From Tritrichomonas foetus (Eukaryota > Parabasalia > Tritrichomonadida > Tritrichomonadidae), in NCBI GenBank assembly GCA_001839685.1, contig MLAK01001415.1, forward strand, positions 16,763 through 68,431: DNA of 51,669 nucleotides. Direction: 5' to 3'. The translations under genes were made by a program, and so were the position numbers. The notes below the pieces were generated by a model. That model did no database searches. It was given only the letters and a program-made list of their open reading frames with translations, and was not told the DNA's origin. The number at the start of each line of letters is the position of its first letter. Position 1 is the stretch's first letter. This document shows, one piece after another, positions 31,671 through 41,991 of the stretch.

Positions 31671-33365
31671 AACTTCACTTCGTGATTAATAAGTAAAACG
31701 TGTGCTTAGATTCAATTTTAATCATATTATTTATCTTAATCAATCATAACTTCTAAAAAGCATAAGTGAGATTGATATGGAAACGAAAAAAGAACTTCAT
31801 TCACAAAACAATAAAAAAATTTTCCTCATTATGCGACTCTATGGCAGTATAGATGAATTAAAATGCGATTCGAAAAAAGAACCCTTTATAATAGACTAAA
31901 ATATTGTTTTTAATATAATCAATGGTGTTGAATGAATTAATGAAAGATGGAACCACAAAAATATTATCAATGATCAAAAGAAAAAGTAAGATAAATTGTT
32001 TTATTAAAAGCAAACAATTAGATAAATTCAATATAAATCATGCACATTCACATCGCAAAATATAATCTTCATCACATATTCAAAAAATCGAGGAAATGAT
32101 AAATTATCATTATTTTGTCATATATGTGTGAATTAATATACATAATATTTTAAAAAATAATTCAAGATTCGACAAACAGAATTTAAATTTTGCTCTAAAA
32201 AATCGATGAAGCCACGAGAAATAAAACTTATGACGTTATTAATAAGTTCAAGGATAATCAAGTCGGTGATTGATCAAATATCAATGAGAAGTAAAAAACA
32301 ATATAAAGATTGTGTTATTATTTTTTAATGAGTATGCTCATGCATACATTATACTATGTTGCATTGTTAATAACGATTTAATTGTTATTCTATGGCAAGC
32401 TACGCACGTAAATTGAAAAATGATTTTCTATGATAAGGTACCAATACAATTTCCAAGGATTTTTTTCAAAATTTCTATAAATTTAATTTAATTCAATTAA
32501 TTTCATTTCATTTAAATTTAAATTAAAGCAAAAACTGTGATAAATTAATTGAAATTTATAAAAATATTTTGAATTATTGATAAAATACAATTTTTTTACA
32601 AATTTAAAAATGTTATATATTCTTTTTCCCTCAACGTTGTGAAATAAACATCGATGTCAATCAAGAGACCTTTTCTCTCTGATTCTTACCATTGAGAACT
32701 CTGATGAAAAATAACCATTCGGAGCTGAGTTGGTTTTTTTCCTTTTGGGAATTTTACACAATTCCATAATCCTATTAATAATTCAATTTGAAATATTTCA
32801 AAAAAAAATTCAAAACGAAATTTTTGTTTTGAATGTGACAATATTTATTTTGTCATTGATAAGAAAATATTGGTGGCCTTTGATCGTATTTGTGTCTACA
32901 TAAACCAACTTTTATCGTAATCTAGATCGAAACTGTTTTTCAATGGAATTATCAATTTTTCATTGAAAGAGATTAAGAAACTTTTGATAAAACATCACGT
33001 TTTTCCTATTCGAAATATTGAAAGCCATTGAATTATCTGAAAACTTTAAACGGATGAACCTTATTGAAACTTATCAATGAATCATAAACTTTTTAATATA
33101 TTTATTTTTTATTAATATTCAAAACTTTCAATTGTATTTAACTTTTTAATAAATAATATTAAACTTTTTAAAGCGATATCCCATCCTAAAAAAATAATTC
33201 TGAAAATTTCTTTCAAATGAAATTATGAAAAAGTTAAATAAAATAAGATAAAACAGAAAAATTGTTGTAAATGTTATTGAAAAGTTTGATTTTTCAATAA
33301 TTATTCATGATAAATGAAACTTTTGAAAGGTTTCTTTGGGATAATTTATATCAAACTTAGAGAAG
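31671..33365. other. 1.7-kb intergenic region
   Basis: Very AT-rich. It contains a nearly pure A/T palindromic stretch near 32480-32530 (repeats of AATTTAAATT type). No open frame, RNA-like island or transposon end was recognised. Confidence 0.45.
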
Positions 33366-34403
33366 ATGAATATCACGCACTTTCCTTCACTTGAACTATT
33401 TTCAATCAATCATGACAAGTTAGAAGATGACAAAGATTTAGGCGTGCCTACAACACAATCACATCAAAGAAAGATTTTGGTAAATACTATTGATTCATCT
33501 ATTCTACCTCCTCTGTTGGAACCACCCCTAAAACTTGAGCGAATAAGAACATTTGTTGCAAGTGATCCAACAATGGAAATGCAAAACACCAATAATAACA
33601 GCATTTATGGCAATATTCAGAATGAAAATCCCCAAACCCATCCAAGCTTTGGCCAATCACTCAGTCCGTTGAATAATACACAGAATCATTTCAATGTTTT
33701 TCCTAATCACGAAAGTCCAAATCCTTATAGCCACAATAATAATCAGATGAATAATAATCTTCAAAGTAGCGCCTTTAACAATCCTGCCATCGACTCCAAT
33801 TATAGCAACAATAGTTCGTTACAATTGCTGAGTAATCGAATGCTTAATATTTCGACTCCGATTTTTCAAGTTCGAAAACCGTCAATGATGATGAATTCAT
33901 TCGATTTTGAAAGAGTAGCAACTAATCCAATGGTAACTATCAACCCTAAAAAGCTTCAATTCATACCAGCAGACGTTTGGCAAAATGAAAATATTTCATT
34001 TGGCGTTTTAGTCGCAACTTTCTTTAGAAAAAGAAATTCAATGCATTGTAAATTCTCAAATAAGCTTTATAACGCTTTGAAAATAAGTTCGTTTTTTCCT
34101 GACTTTATTCCTATTGTTGGAATTGAATGGGTCACAGATTCTGTGTTTCGTGTCCATCGAGCAGCATTTGCAAGACTGCTAGGTGTTCGAGCAATTGAGG
34201 GTGGTTTGTTTCATCAACAGGGAAATTTTCCTTCACACGGTTTTTATGAACTTTCGTTTACAGAAAGTGATGAGTTATCGAAAATGTATGGATATGGGCC
34301 TGTCGATTTATCACAGTATAGATTCATAACACATTCTACTGGATTGTTTCGGAGAAGTAGCACTGAAATAGATTTAGAAAAATGTAAATGGAATGGGAAA
34401 TAA
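33366..34403 (+). CDS. IBP39-like initiator-binding protein
   Basis: 345 residues. Residues about 80-160 are an Asn-rich low-complexity region. Residues about 195-310 look like the trichomonad transcription initiator-binding domain (IBD): FGVLVATFFRKRNSMHCKFS, LYNALKISSFFPDFIPIVG, WVTDSVFRVHRAAFARLLGV and LFHQQGNFPSHGFYEL. In Trichomonas the IBD is a winged-helix-like fold that recognises the Inr element at transcription starts and recruits RNA polymerase II. In IBP39 the DNA-binding domain is N-terminal, whereas here it lies in the C-terminal half after a disordered region, so this is probably a paralogue. Assignment rests on pattern recall of the IBD family, without a search. Confidence 0.62.
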   Translation: MNITHFPSLELFSINHDKLEDDKDLGVPTTQSHQRKILVNTIDSSILPPLLEPPLKLERIRTFVASDPTMEMQNTNNNSIYGNIQNENPQTHPSFGQSLSPLNNTQNHFNVFPNHESPNPYSHNNNQMNNNLQSSAFNNPAIDSNYSNNSSLQLLSNRMLNISTPIFQVRKPSMMMNSFDFERVATNPMVTINPKKLQFIPADVWQNENISFGVLVATFFRKRNSMHCKFSNKLYNALKISSFFPDFIPIVGIEWVTDSVFRVHRAAFARLLGVRAIEGGLFHQQGNFPSHGFYELSFTESDELSKMYGYGPVDLSQYRFITHSTGLFRRSSTEIDLEKCKWNGK

Positions 34404-34870
34404 CTTTTCGTACAATAATTATGTTATTTCTCTATTGTATATATATATATATGGTTTTATTTGATGTGTTTTTTATAAATATTATATTTTCAGAAATATT
34501 ATTTACCTTTTTTTTATTATTATTGATTTATTTGTTTGTTTCATTCTTTCTATCAAAAGAAGAGTGATTTATTTGTTTTCTATATGGGAAATCAAATTTT
34601 GAAATTATTCACGAATTATTTTTCAGGTAATCATTAATTTGGTTTGTAATTACAGAAAGGGAGCTCACCTCTAAAATAGAATTGACATAATAAAATGTTT
34701 AATTCATCAAAATATTTCGACCAAAAAGAAAATGGAAGAATAAATATTCATTATTTGGATAATCCGAAATTTTTACTTATAAATAACAGATCCTTTGTTG
34801 TAAGTTATATTCTCCTCTATACAAATAGTACAACAATAGTATAAAAACAATCAAATGATATATATTGTCA
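34404..34870. other. convergent intergenic region with TA microsatellite
   Basis: Contains a (TA)n run at about 34438-34452. Lies between the convergent ends of the IBP39-like gene and the phosphodiesterase gene. No further gene. Confidence 0.5.
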
Positions 34871-37800
34871 TTATTTCGATTGTGGATTATTTGATTGAAT
34901 CATGGCTTTCCAAACTTCTAAATTCGATTTCAAGCTATTTAAATTAACTGCCAAATCTGGGAAGATTTTAGCAATAACTTGATACAACGGAATACAAATA
35001 AAGTTATAAAAACCAATTTGTGATTTTGGTTTATCTGAATTTTCTCTATCATTTAAAGGCGACGTAAGATCAATTCCTTGTTTCTTTTCATTATCTCCTT
35101 GTCTAAAGAATTCTTCATTCAAAACATCACACCATCTATCAGCTAAAGTAAATGGTCGAGATACGTTTGAAATATCAGCAGTTTTAAGAAGAAGTTGCAT
35201 TGACAAAATTCTACAATCATCCTTCTTAAAATCAAATTCATTTCCATCTACAAGTTCAGTTGCTGTTTTCACAAGTTTAAAGTGATGTGCCATATCTGTT
35301 GCCAGAATAAGTTTAATTATTGTATTCCACATCCATTTCACATCAGATTGTTCTAAACTGGCAAAAATGTTGCATTCTTCTTTAGTTAAGACACCAATTG
35401 CTATACTGCAATGATGAGTTTCCATTACACTTTGATCCTTAAATAAAATACCGAGTGGGGTTTCTGCCTTTAAGTTATAAATATTATTAAAACCATCGTG
35501 ATTGGCATCATGGCAAACAGCAGAAGTCAATAATGCAAATAATTCCATAGGTGTGTAAACTTCATCAGCTTTAGCCGTCTTCAATTCATAAGAAACATAT
35601 TCCGTAACATCACAGGCATGTACCCAATTATGATATGGAACAGAGTTATAAGTTTTACGAATTGCATAAACAAACCTGAAAAATGTTTCACTCGAAATTT
35701 TGAAGTGCGCTAGAATATTAAATTTGGTGAATTGGTAAAATATCATTTTCACCATTGTTATTCCATCGAAATCAAGTGCAGAGAAATCTAATGAACTACA
35801 TTTATTCTTTTCTTCATCAGATAATTTAAGTTTTGTTGGAATTTCAGTTAATGAACGTTCAGGCTCCAAAATATATTTAGAAATTTCTATTTCTGTGTTT
35901 CCAAGTGTTGCAATTCCCTTCAATTTCGAATTTTCAAGTGTAACTGCAACAAATGTAGCTATTGACTTCAATAGTTTGAGATCTCTTTCTCTAAAACTAC
36001 CATGAATTCTATTAACAAGTTCAATTACACCAATAGCTACACCTTTTTCATCAATAATTGGTGTAGCGCATAATGAAACTGTTTTGAAACCACTTTTTTG
36101 ATCAACTGTACGATTAAAGCGTGGATCACTATACGGATTATTACAAATCACACCATCCTTTTTTGTAACACAATCACCAATAATACCTTTCTCAAGTGGT
36201 AAAGATATTGGCAATTTCCCACCATCAATCACAAATGGTGTAAAAACACTATCGCTTTCATCAATTAAGAAAATAGAAGCTCTTCTTGAATCAAGCGCCC
36301 TTCTTGCATTTCTTAATATTTCTGAGCAAACTTTCTTTGTATCTTCGGTTTTCGCTAGCGAAAATGAAATTCCAAAGAAAGAACGCAATTGTGAAGTCAT
36401 ATCAAGTGATTCTTTATATAATCGAGCATTTTCTAATGAAATACCACAGAAAACATTGAAAATCTGAATCAGGTTTGTATCCCATTTCGAAAATGATTGT
36501 CCATCGTTTTTATTAATCATTTCGGTAACACCCATCACCTCACCACGCTGATTAAAAATCGGCACAGATAAAATAGATTTCGTACGATAACCAGTTTGAA
36601 GATCTGTAGCATTATCAAAGTTTGGATCTTCATAAGCATCTGCAATATTTAAAACTTTTGCTTCAGTAACTGTTCTTCCAACAATACCTTTTGTAATTGG
36701 AATATCAATGCAATCTTTGAGACCTCTTTGGAACGACGTAATTAAGTGATCACGAGTTTGTGAAACAAGGAAAAGTGAACAACGATCAGCTTTTGTTAAA
36801 TAGCGACCTTTTTCCATAATAATTTCACAAAGTCGTTCAGTATCAAGTTGACCTGAAAGAATTTCAGCAACTTCAAGAAGAGCAGCAAGCCCTTCTCTTT
36901 CTTCTGCACTTCTTTCAAATTCGAATTGAATCTTTGAAAATGAAAATGCATTCGTTAATGCAAGAGCAATAAAAGGAGCAAGTTTTCGTAAAGTTGCTTC
37001 ATCATCAGAATTGAATAAAGGACGATTTATTGATCCTCGTAAAACGGTTGCGAATACAAATCGATTACTTGCTTCTGTTACTGGAATGGCAATTATGGAT
37101 TCTTGAATTTCACCATCAATTACCGGATCATAACCTTCAACCGTTTGAGCATTAATTGAATTAATAACACATTCATTATCTAGCGCATTTCCAGCAATAC
37201 CACAAGTTTCGGGTTCGGTTGTTTCTGTTTCAGTATAACGTGAATATTTTTTCTTGTTTCTATCGAAGCTCCAAATTTCACATGCGCGGCAATTAAAAAA
37301 TGCTTGAATTCTTTGAGTCATCACAGGAATTAGTTCACTCATTTGATGTAGTTGTAAAATATCTAAAATAAATGGTTCTTGAAGTGGTACATCAAGAATC
37401 CAGCGACTATAAATCTGAAATTTATGTTGGAAAAATGCGAAAAATTGTTCATCATCATCACGAAAGGGTTGGGACTTAACAACTGAAATAACACCAACAG
37501 CTTTGCCTCTGAAATTAAGAACTGGAAAAATTGCAGTTGGTAAATCCTTTGGAAAAAGTCGCGAATCAATATTCGAATCATATGACTTTGACTGTGTTGG
37601 TGTATCAGTCATGATCGTTGATCTGGTAGAGCAAGCAGATCCTAAAAGTCCTAAATTATTACTAACGTATAAATCATTGACAGGAGAATATAAAACACCG
37701 CTTGATGATATGTTTGTCCAATAAATGACGTCGGTTGAATTGGTAACGGACGAGATGATTTCTTCTGCTGCTTCCCAAACTGTTGTTTCTGTTGCTTCGA

Positions 37801-38092
37801 GTAAAAATTTTTCCATTTTATGATCGAATTTCAATAGTTTGGCTTGCGTGTAATCTGCTTCGGTTGGCGCTGAAATCGGTTCTGTAATTGGCATTGAAAT
37901 TTGCGGTTGGGCCATTGGTGGATCCTCCAATGGTCCCAATTTTGAATATCGATTTGGCGGCGGGGCTACGACGTAATGATGAACTCGTTCATGTGGAGCA
38001 TCAGGAGATCGACTGGGTTTATGTAGTGATGCGAATGGATTTTTTCCATTTCTTGTAAAAGATTTAATGGCTGCTTTGAGCTGAGATGACAT
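34871..38092 (-). CDS. cyclic nucleotide phosphodiesterase with tandem GAF domains
   Basis: 1,073 residues. It hydrolyses cAMP and/or cGMP to the 5' nucleotide. The N-terminal 90 residues are basic and Pro-rich. Four GAF-like segments follow: about 105-230 and 240-390 (divergent), 400-560 (CSLFLVSQTRDHLITSFQRG, then NKNDGQSFSKWDTN, close to the NKFDE signature) and 580-730 (RASIFLIDESDSVFTPFV). The class I PDE domain spans about 790-1060: YHNWVHACDV, AVCHDANHDGFNN, LILATDMAHHFKLV and LLKTADISNVSRPF give all expected metal-binding His and Asp residues. GAF-PDE order matches mammalian PDE2/5/6/10/11, which have only two GAFs. Nucleotide specificity cannot be read from the sequence. No membrane segment. 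Confidence 0.94.
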   Translation of the reverse strand: MSSQLKAAIKSFTRNGKNPFASLHKPSRSPDAPHERVHHYVVAPPPNRYSKLGPLEDPPMAQPQISMPITEPISAPTEADYTQAKLLKFDHKMEKFLLEATETTVWEAAEEIISSVTNSTDVIYWTNISSSGVLYSPVNDLYVSNNLGLLGSACSTRSTIMTDTPTQSKSYDSNIDSRLFPKDLPTAIFPVLNFRGKAVGVISVVKSQPFRDDDEQFFAFFQHKFQIYSRWILDVPLQEPFILDILQLHQMSELIPVMTQRIQAFFNCRACEIWSFDRNKKKYSRYTETETTEPETCGIAGNALDNECVINSINAQTVEGYDPVIDGEIQESIIAIPVTEASNRFVFATVLRGSINRPLFNSDDEATLRKLAPFIALALTNAFSFSKIQFEFERSAEEREGLAALLEVAEILSGQLDTERLCEIIMEKGRYLTKADRCSLFLVSQTRDHLITSFQRGLKDCIDIPITKGIVGRTVTEAKVLNIADAYEDPNFDNATDLQTGYRTKSILSVPIFNQRGEVMGVTEMINKNDGQSFSKWDTNLIQIFNVFCGISLENARLYKESLDMTSQLRSFFGISFSLAKTEDTKKVCSEILRNARRALDSRRASIFLIDESDSVFTPFVIDGGKLPISLPLEKGIIGDCVTKKDGVICNNPYSDPRFNRTVDQKSGFKTVSLCATPIIDEKGVAIGVIELVNRIHGSFRERDLKLLKSIATFVAVTLENSKLKGIATLGNTEIEISKYILEPERSLTEIPTKLKLSDEEKNKCSSLDFSALDFDGITMVKMIFYQFTKFNILAHFKISSETFFRFVYAIRKTYNSVPYHNWVHACDVTEYVSYELKTAKADEVYTPMELFALLTSAVCHDANHDGFNNIYNLKAETPLGILFKDQSVMETHHCSIAIGVLTKEECNIFASLEQSDVKWMWNTIIKLILATDMAHHFKLVKTATELVDGNEFDFKKDDCRILSMQLLLKTADISNVSRPFTLADRWCDVLNEEFFRQGDNEKKQGIDLTSPLNDRENSDKPKSQIGFYNFICIPLYQVIAKIFPDLAVNLNSLKSNLEVWKAMIQSNNPQSK

Positions 38093-38298
38093 ATGTATTA
38101 TTGGTGGTCAATTTATGGTGAAATTTGCATATGAAAAAGTTTGAAAAAACGGGATTTTTATAGAATTGTATAATGTATTGAATATTTTGAATTAGTACGA
38201 TTAAAAATAATCCAATATATAATATTTCTTCTCAAAGGAAAACTTTTTTCATTATTTGTAGATATCCAATTCTTACATTTGTAAAGAAAAATATTTTT

Positions 38299-38340
38299 GT
38301 ATTCAACTTTTTGTGAAATATATCACAAAAAGTTGAGTAC
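38299..38340. repeat. strong hairpin, 18-bp arms and 6-nt loop
   Basis: Left arm 38299-38316 (GTATTCAACTTTTTGTGA) and right arm 38323-38340 (TCACAAAAAGTTGAGTAC) are inverted copies with a single T/G mismatch. The loop is AATATA. It lies about 210-250 bp upstream of the phosphodiesterase start. Candidate terminator, regulatory hairpin or small-RNA precursor. Confidence 0.75.
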
Positions 38341-39513
38341 CAAAAATTTGATTTTATTCCTAAGTATTTTCTGACAGTCATTATCTCTATCAGATTATTT
38401 TATATCATCAGCAATTTATTTATAAAAAGCATGGTAATGAATCATGATCTGAATAAAATCAAATCAAGAAAAAAACATGATTCGAACCACAACGACACTT
38501 ATTGTAATTTTATAATATTCACCATTCTTTCTATCTGTATTTTCCCATTGCTATTACGGTAATAACGAAACTGTATTACATCTGAGAATTTATTTGCTTA
38601 AATCATACAATGATTATTCAACAGTTCATATGTGAGATAGATGATAAAGTGCTATGCTTGATATAAGACTCATTTATTGCGATAATGCATCTTAAAGTGT
38701 TTTTCGTAGAAAGATGAAATGTTATTTAGGTGTATTAGGATGACGATTTTGAGTAATTTGTGTTTCTCATCATGCGTTATTTCTTCATTTATCGACTCAA
38801 AATTTGTAGCTTTTGTTATTCACAAGGTCATCTCTTTGGAATTATGTTTTTGAGAATTGTAGTTAGATTAATTGATTATGACACTTTTATGATGAGATTC
38901 ATCATTGTAGTGATCATAAATTTGTTGCTTCTTCTCATGATTTTCTTTCGGAGTAATTACTAATTATGCTCTTTCAAAAATCTTCGAAGAGAAGAAAAAT
39001 TGTAGTATCTGTCGGTGTTCACTTTTGAGAAGTTATGCTGCGAAATATTTTCCAGAAATAATGTTCAGAAAATACAATCCACATCATTCACACAGAAACT
39101 CGTTATGAACGTTAACAATAAAAAAAGATGGTTACATTTTTGGATTTTCTTCAGAAAAATATTGATAGCCTCTTGTCTGTTTTTCCTCAATTCACATTAC
39201 ATTTCCAAAATTGCTCGCATCTAGAGATTCCTGCATTCGTTCATTCAATGAGTGAGAGTATAAAAAATTCAAACTGCGACAGAAAATTTGAATTTGTCGG
39301 TATCGACTTTTTCTATGTTTACAATTGATTCAATTCAAATATTTCCGAATTTTGAGGGAATAGTTATCACAAACGGGAATAAAATAATACTTTTTCTATT
39401 GATAGCAATTTATTTTCAATTTTTGAATATTAGAGTGTTGATTGAATTAAGAATTCAATAAACTAAATCATTTTCAATCGGTGATATTCATATCACCTGA
39501 CCTATAATCATTT

Positions 39514-39518
39514 CCTTT
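39514..39518 (+). promoter_or_regulatory. CCTTT motif just before the Myb gene
   Basis: CCTTT lies 8 nt before the ATG. A CCTTT core-promoter motif (M5) overlapping the transcription start has been described in Trichomonas vaginalis. A similar motif precedes mevalonate kinase (50144-50148). Confidence 0.3.
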
Positions 39519-39526
39519 CTTTTCTG

Positions 39527-40264
39527 ATGAATGACACCTTCCCAAAACATCCGACACGTATCCGACATTCCAAGTACACGCAAGGCAATTGGTCACATGA
39601 AGAAGATCAACTACTTCAGAAGTATGTTTTGGAATCAAAAAACAGAGTTCACTGGCAATCGATTGCACAATATTTTCCAGGTCGATCATCTCAACAAATA
39701 ATGAATAGATGGAATAAAGTGATCAATCCCTCTCTCGTGAAAGGAAATTGGACAAAAGAAGAAGATGAAAAATTGACCAAATGGGTGAAAGAAAAAGGAG
39801 AAAAAGGATGGACAAAAGTTGCAGCGCAGCTTTCTGGTCGGATCGGGAAACAATGTAGGGAAAGATGGGTTAATTGTTTGAAACCTGGGATAAAAAAATC
39901 TGAATGGACTATTGAAGAAGATGAAACAATTATTCGCCTACAAAAAGAATTAGGAAATAAATGGGCGAAAATAGCAGACTGTTTACCTGGAAGAACTGAT
40001 AATGCCATAAAAAATAGATGGAATTCGATTTTGAAAAAGAAAAAGTGTTCTAATTCCGACGATCAATTTTTATTCTTGAATAATTTGGATAATTTGTCAA
40101 TAAAGGAAAATGATGATCCTTTGATGAATTGGTTTCTAGATAAAAGTACTTTAGTTCAATTTGACAGCTTCGATGTCATTGATAGCATCGGTGATATGGA
40201 AGATGCTGGTAATTTTGATCTAAAAGTCGACGGTTTGTGGGTGCTTGATGAACATCATACATAA
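39527..40264 (+). CDS. Myb transcription factor with three repeats
   Basis: 245 residues. Three SANT/Myb repeats: R1 about 19-68 ([15 protein letters not shown], with a divergent third helix), R2 about 71-120 ([30 protein letters not shown]) and R3 about 123-170 ([30 protein letters not shown]). All carry the regularly spaced Trp residues, with small substitutions in R1. The C-terminal 75 residues are acidic and likely an activation region. 3R Myb proteins bind AACNG-type sites in DNA. Myb proteins are numerous in trichomonads, where some bind core promoter elements. The target of this one is unknown. Confidence 0.93.
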   Translation: MNDTFPKHPTRIRHSKYTQGNWSHEEDQLLQKYVLESKNRVHWQSIAQYFPGRSSQQIMNRWNKVINPSLVKGNWTKEEDEKLTKWVKEKGEKGWTKVAAQLSGRIGKQCRERWVNCLKPGIKKSEWTIEEDETIIRLQKELGNKWAKIADCLPGRTDNAIKNRWNSILKKKKCSNSDDQFLFLNNLDNLSIKENDDPLMNWFLDKSTLVQFDSFDVIDSIGDMEDAGNFDLKVDGLWVLDEHHT

Positions 40265-40384
40265 AATTGTTAACTGTTATTTTTATAATCATGAAAAAAA
40301 AAAATAGTGAAAAAAGTAAAAATATTATTGAATAAAAAAACACTTATGATTAATTTACTAAAGTTAATATAAACAAATATAAAG

Positions 40385-41002
40385 TTAATGCTTTTCGAAA
40401 GTATATAAATAAACTTTGGGATCACTATCTCTGGGGATAAACTTTGGTGGTAATAAATCCCACTTATGATGAAATTCTCTCATTGCTGGAAGAATCAGGC
40501 TTGGATCCGAAAAGGAAATCACAAAAAAGTATCCTTTAGGTTTTAACACACGAAAAACTTCTGAACATGATCTTCCAATTATTGAATCTTTATTTGCTCC
40601 ACATAAAAGTGAATCATATGTTCCTTTGTCAATAATAATATCAAATGAATTATCAGGAAAATCTAGTTTTGCACAATCCATTTCAAACCATTCAAGTTTA
40701 TGTTCATTTTTATATATTTCTTTCATTTTCTGTATGACAGTAGGAGAAATATCAATATTTACAATTTTTTCAAATCCATCTTTAAGCATATCTTCTGAAA
40801 GTTTGGAATTTCCACATCCAAGTGTTAAAACATGATCAGATGCTTTGCAGTAGTTTATTACCATACTTCTAAAGTCATCCCAATCAAAATACCAATCTGC
40901 TTGAATAGATTCATTTTGGTATAACCCTTCCCAATATTCAGGTTTACCAAATACTATTCCATCATCTGATTCTTCTTCTTGGAAAATATCAAGATTCTCC
41001 AT
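40385..41002 (-). CDS. SAM-dependent methyltransferase, EEF1AKMT4/METTL13-like
   Basis: 205 residues forming a complete class I methyltransferase fold. The start has the typical KPEYWEGLYQN. Motif I is VLTLGCGNSKLSEDM near residue 60, the acidic motif II is KIVNIDISPTVI, and FEMDCAKLDFPDNSFDIIIDKGTYDSLLC carries the post-I and motif IV region. EVFRVLKPKGYFFVIS follows. This combination (EYWDxxY start, D-K-G-T-x-D-S) is characteristic of the EEF1AKMT4/METTL13 group that methylates lysines of elongation factor eEF1A. The substrate here is inferred. An initiator-like TCACTT lies about 9 nt before the ATG. Confidence 0.88.
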   Translation of the reverse strand: MENLDIFQEEESDDGIVFGKPEYWEGLYQNESIQADWYFDWDDFRSMVINYCKASDHVLTLGCGNSKLSEDMLKDGFEKIVNIDISPTVIQKMKEIYKNEHKLEWFEMDCAKLDFPDNSFDIIIDKGTYDSLLCGANKDSIIGRSCSEVFRVLKPKGYFFVISFSDPSLILPAMREFHHKWDLLPPKFIPRDSDPKVYLYTFEKH

Positions 41003-41008
41003 ATCAAC

Positions 41009-41014
41009 AAGTGA
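41009..41014 (-). promoter_or_regulatory. initiator-like element (TCACTT)
   Basis: Minus strand TCACTT fits the trichomonad Inr consensus TCA(+1)YT(T/A), about 9 nt upstream of the methyltransferase ATG. Confidence 0.42.
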
Positions 41015-41148
41015 AATAAAAACGGTTACTGGTAAATATTATGGCTAAATTTATTTTTTCACTTTTTTCGTATAATTCTTCAAAATAACATTTAAATGAT
41101 AAACATTAGAATATTAATAATATAGAAGAACTAGCAGATGTAATTACA

Positions 41149-41192
41149 TAGAGGAGAACTGGAGCTGTGTTCACGCGCCAGCAGCTCCTCTA
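41149..41192. ncRNA. GC-rich structured island, candidate non-coding RNA
   Basis: A sharply GC-rich island in otherwise AT-rich intergenic DNA. TAGAGGAG (41149-41156) pairs with CTCCTCTA (41185-41192), and CTGG (41159-41162) pairs with CCAG (41178-41181) inside it. An alternative pairing of GGAGCTG (41161-41167) with CAGCTCC (41182-41188) shares the same right strand, which could allow two conformations. Conspicuous sequence continues to about 41230. No tRNA, snRNA or SRP signature was recognised, and strand and ends are unknown. Confidence 0.35.
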
Positions 41193-41991
41193 GGTCAAAG
41201 TAACCCAAAGAACCAGCAAAGTTCACATCACATATACTCATTAAGTTATTTTCCATTTTTGACCTTTATTTAACCTTTCACTTCACGTTTTGCTTATCTC
41301 AAAAGGAATTGGATTTCTGCCCATTTTTACAATAATAAAAAAGAGATTTATATTTTTTTGGAAATGATTTATTCATCATTTTTCTTGCAAATTTATATAT
41401 ATCGATGGATAGATAGATTTTCGAATACTTCCCTTTCTCAAATAATTATTCACTGTGTTGGACTTCATTTATCATTTCAATTACTGAGTAATAATACAGA
41501 CAGTAGATTTATATTTTTCTAGTTAAAGCCCTATTAATTATTCCAATATGAAATATTAGATATAATGGCTTGGTGGTAATACTTGTTGATGATCTTTGAT
41601 ACTATTTTCATTTCCATGATACTTAAATGACCATGGATATGATGCATTTCATCATTCCAGAATTAAACTCTTTTTCGAATATTTCAATGCCGCTTTTCGA
41701 CTTAGAATTTTAAAAGGTTTTCAAATTTTGAATTTACTGTTTTTTCTTTTTTATTGAAAATAAAACAATACTTATCAAAATTTCAATTCATCGTCAATGG
41801 TACATAGTTTTTCCGGCAGGATTTAATTATAGTAACAAAATTAGGTATAATAAAGTATCATGATAATATATGATGATAAATTTTCCTGCATTGATGTGAC
41901 GCTAAATTCAATACAATTAAAATCTGAGTTCTCAAACGATAATTTTGAGTTAACTTTTTTTACTTCATTTTTATTATTACCTATTCGGATA
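41193..41991. other. intergenic region before adenosine deaminase
   Basis: AT-rich DNA downstream of the structured island. An in-frame upstream ATG of the deaminase ORF at 41860 lies here but is not favoured as the start. Nothing else recognised. Confidence 0.45.

Larger units (their letters stand above)
38093..39526. other. 1.4-kb intergenic region with possible gene remnant
   Basis: Holds the hairpin at 38299-38340. An open stretch at 39128-39328 encodes 66 residues of protein-like composition (LEIPAFVHSMSESIKNSN), and a neighbouring frame upstream (39015-39110) also looks protein-like (FTFEKLCCEIFSRNN). This could be the remnant of a decayed gene, but support is weak. The rest is AT-rich with nothing recognised. 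Confidence 0.3.

Noticed and set aside
31671..33365. Search for a hidden gene or tRNA in the largest late intergenic region
   Set aside because: No open frame of note, no GC island and no transposon end could be found by inspection.
38479..38500. T-loop-like GGTTCGAATC on the minus strand, suggesting a tRNA
   Set aside because: The flanking bases do not form a T stem, and no acceptor or anticodon arm could be found.
38760..39224. Short hydrophobic frames of 60-70 codons
   Set aside because: Composition is typical of translated AT-rich DNA; no start context or family. A remnant further on (39128-39328) is noted only weakly.
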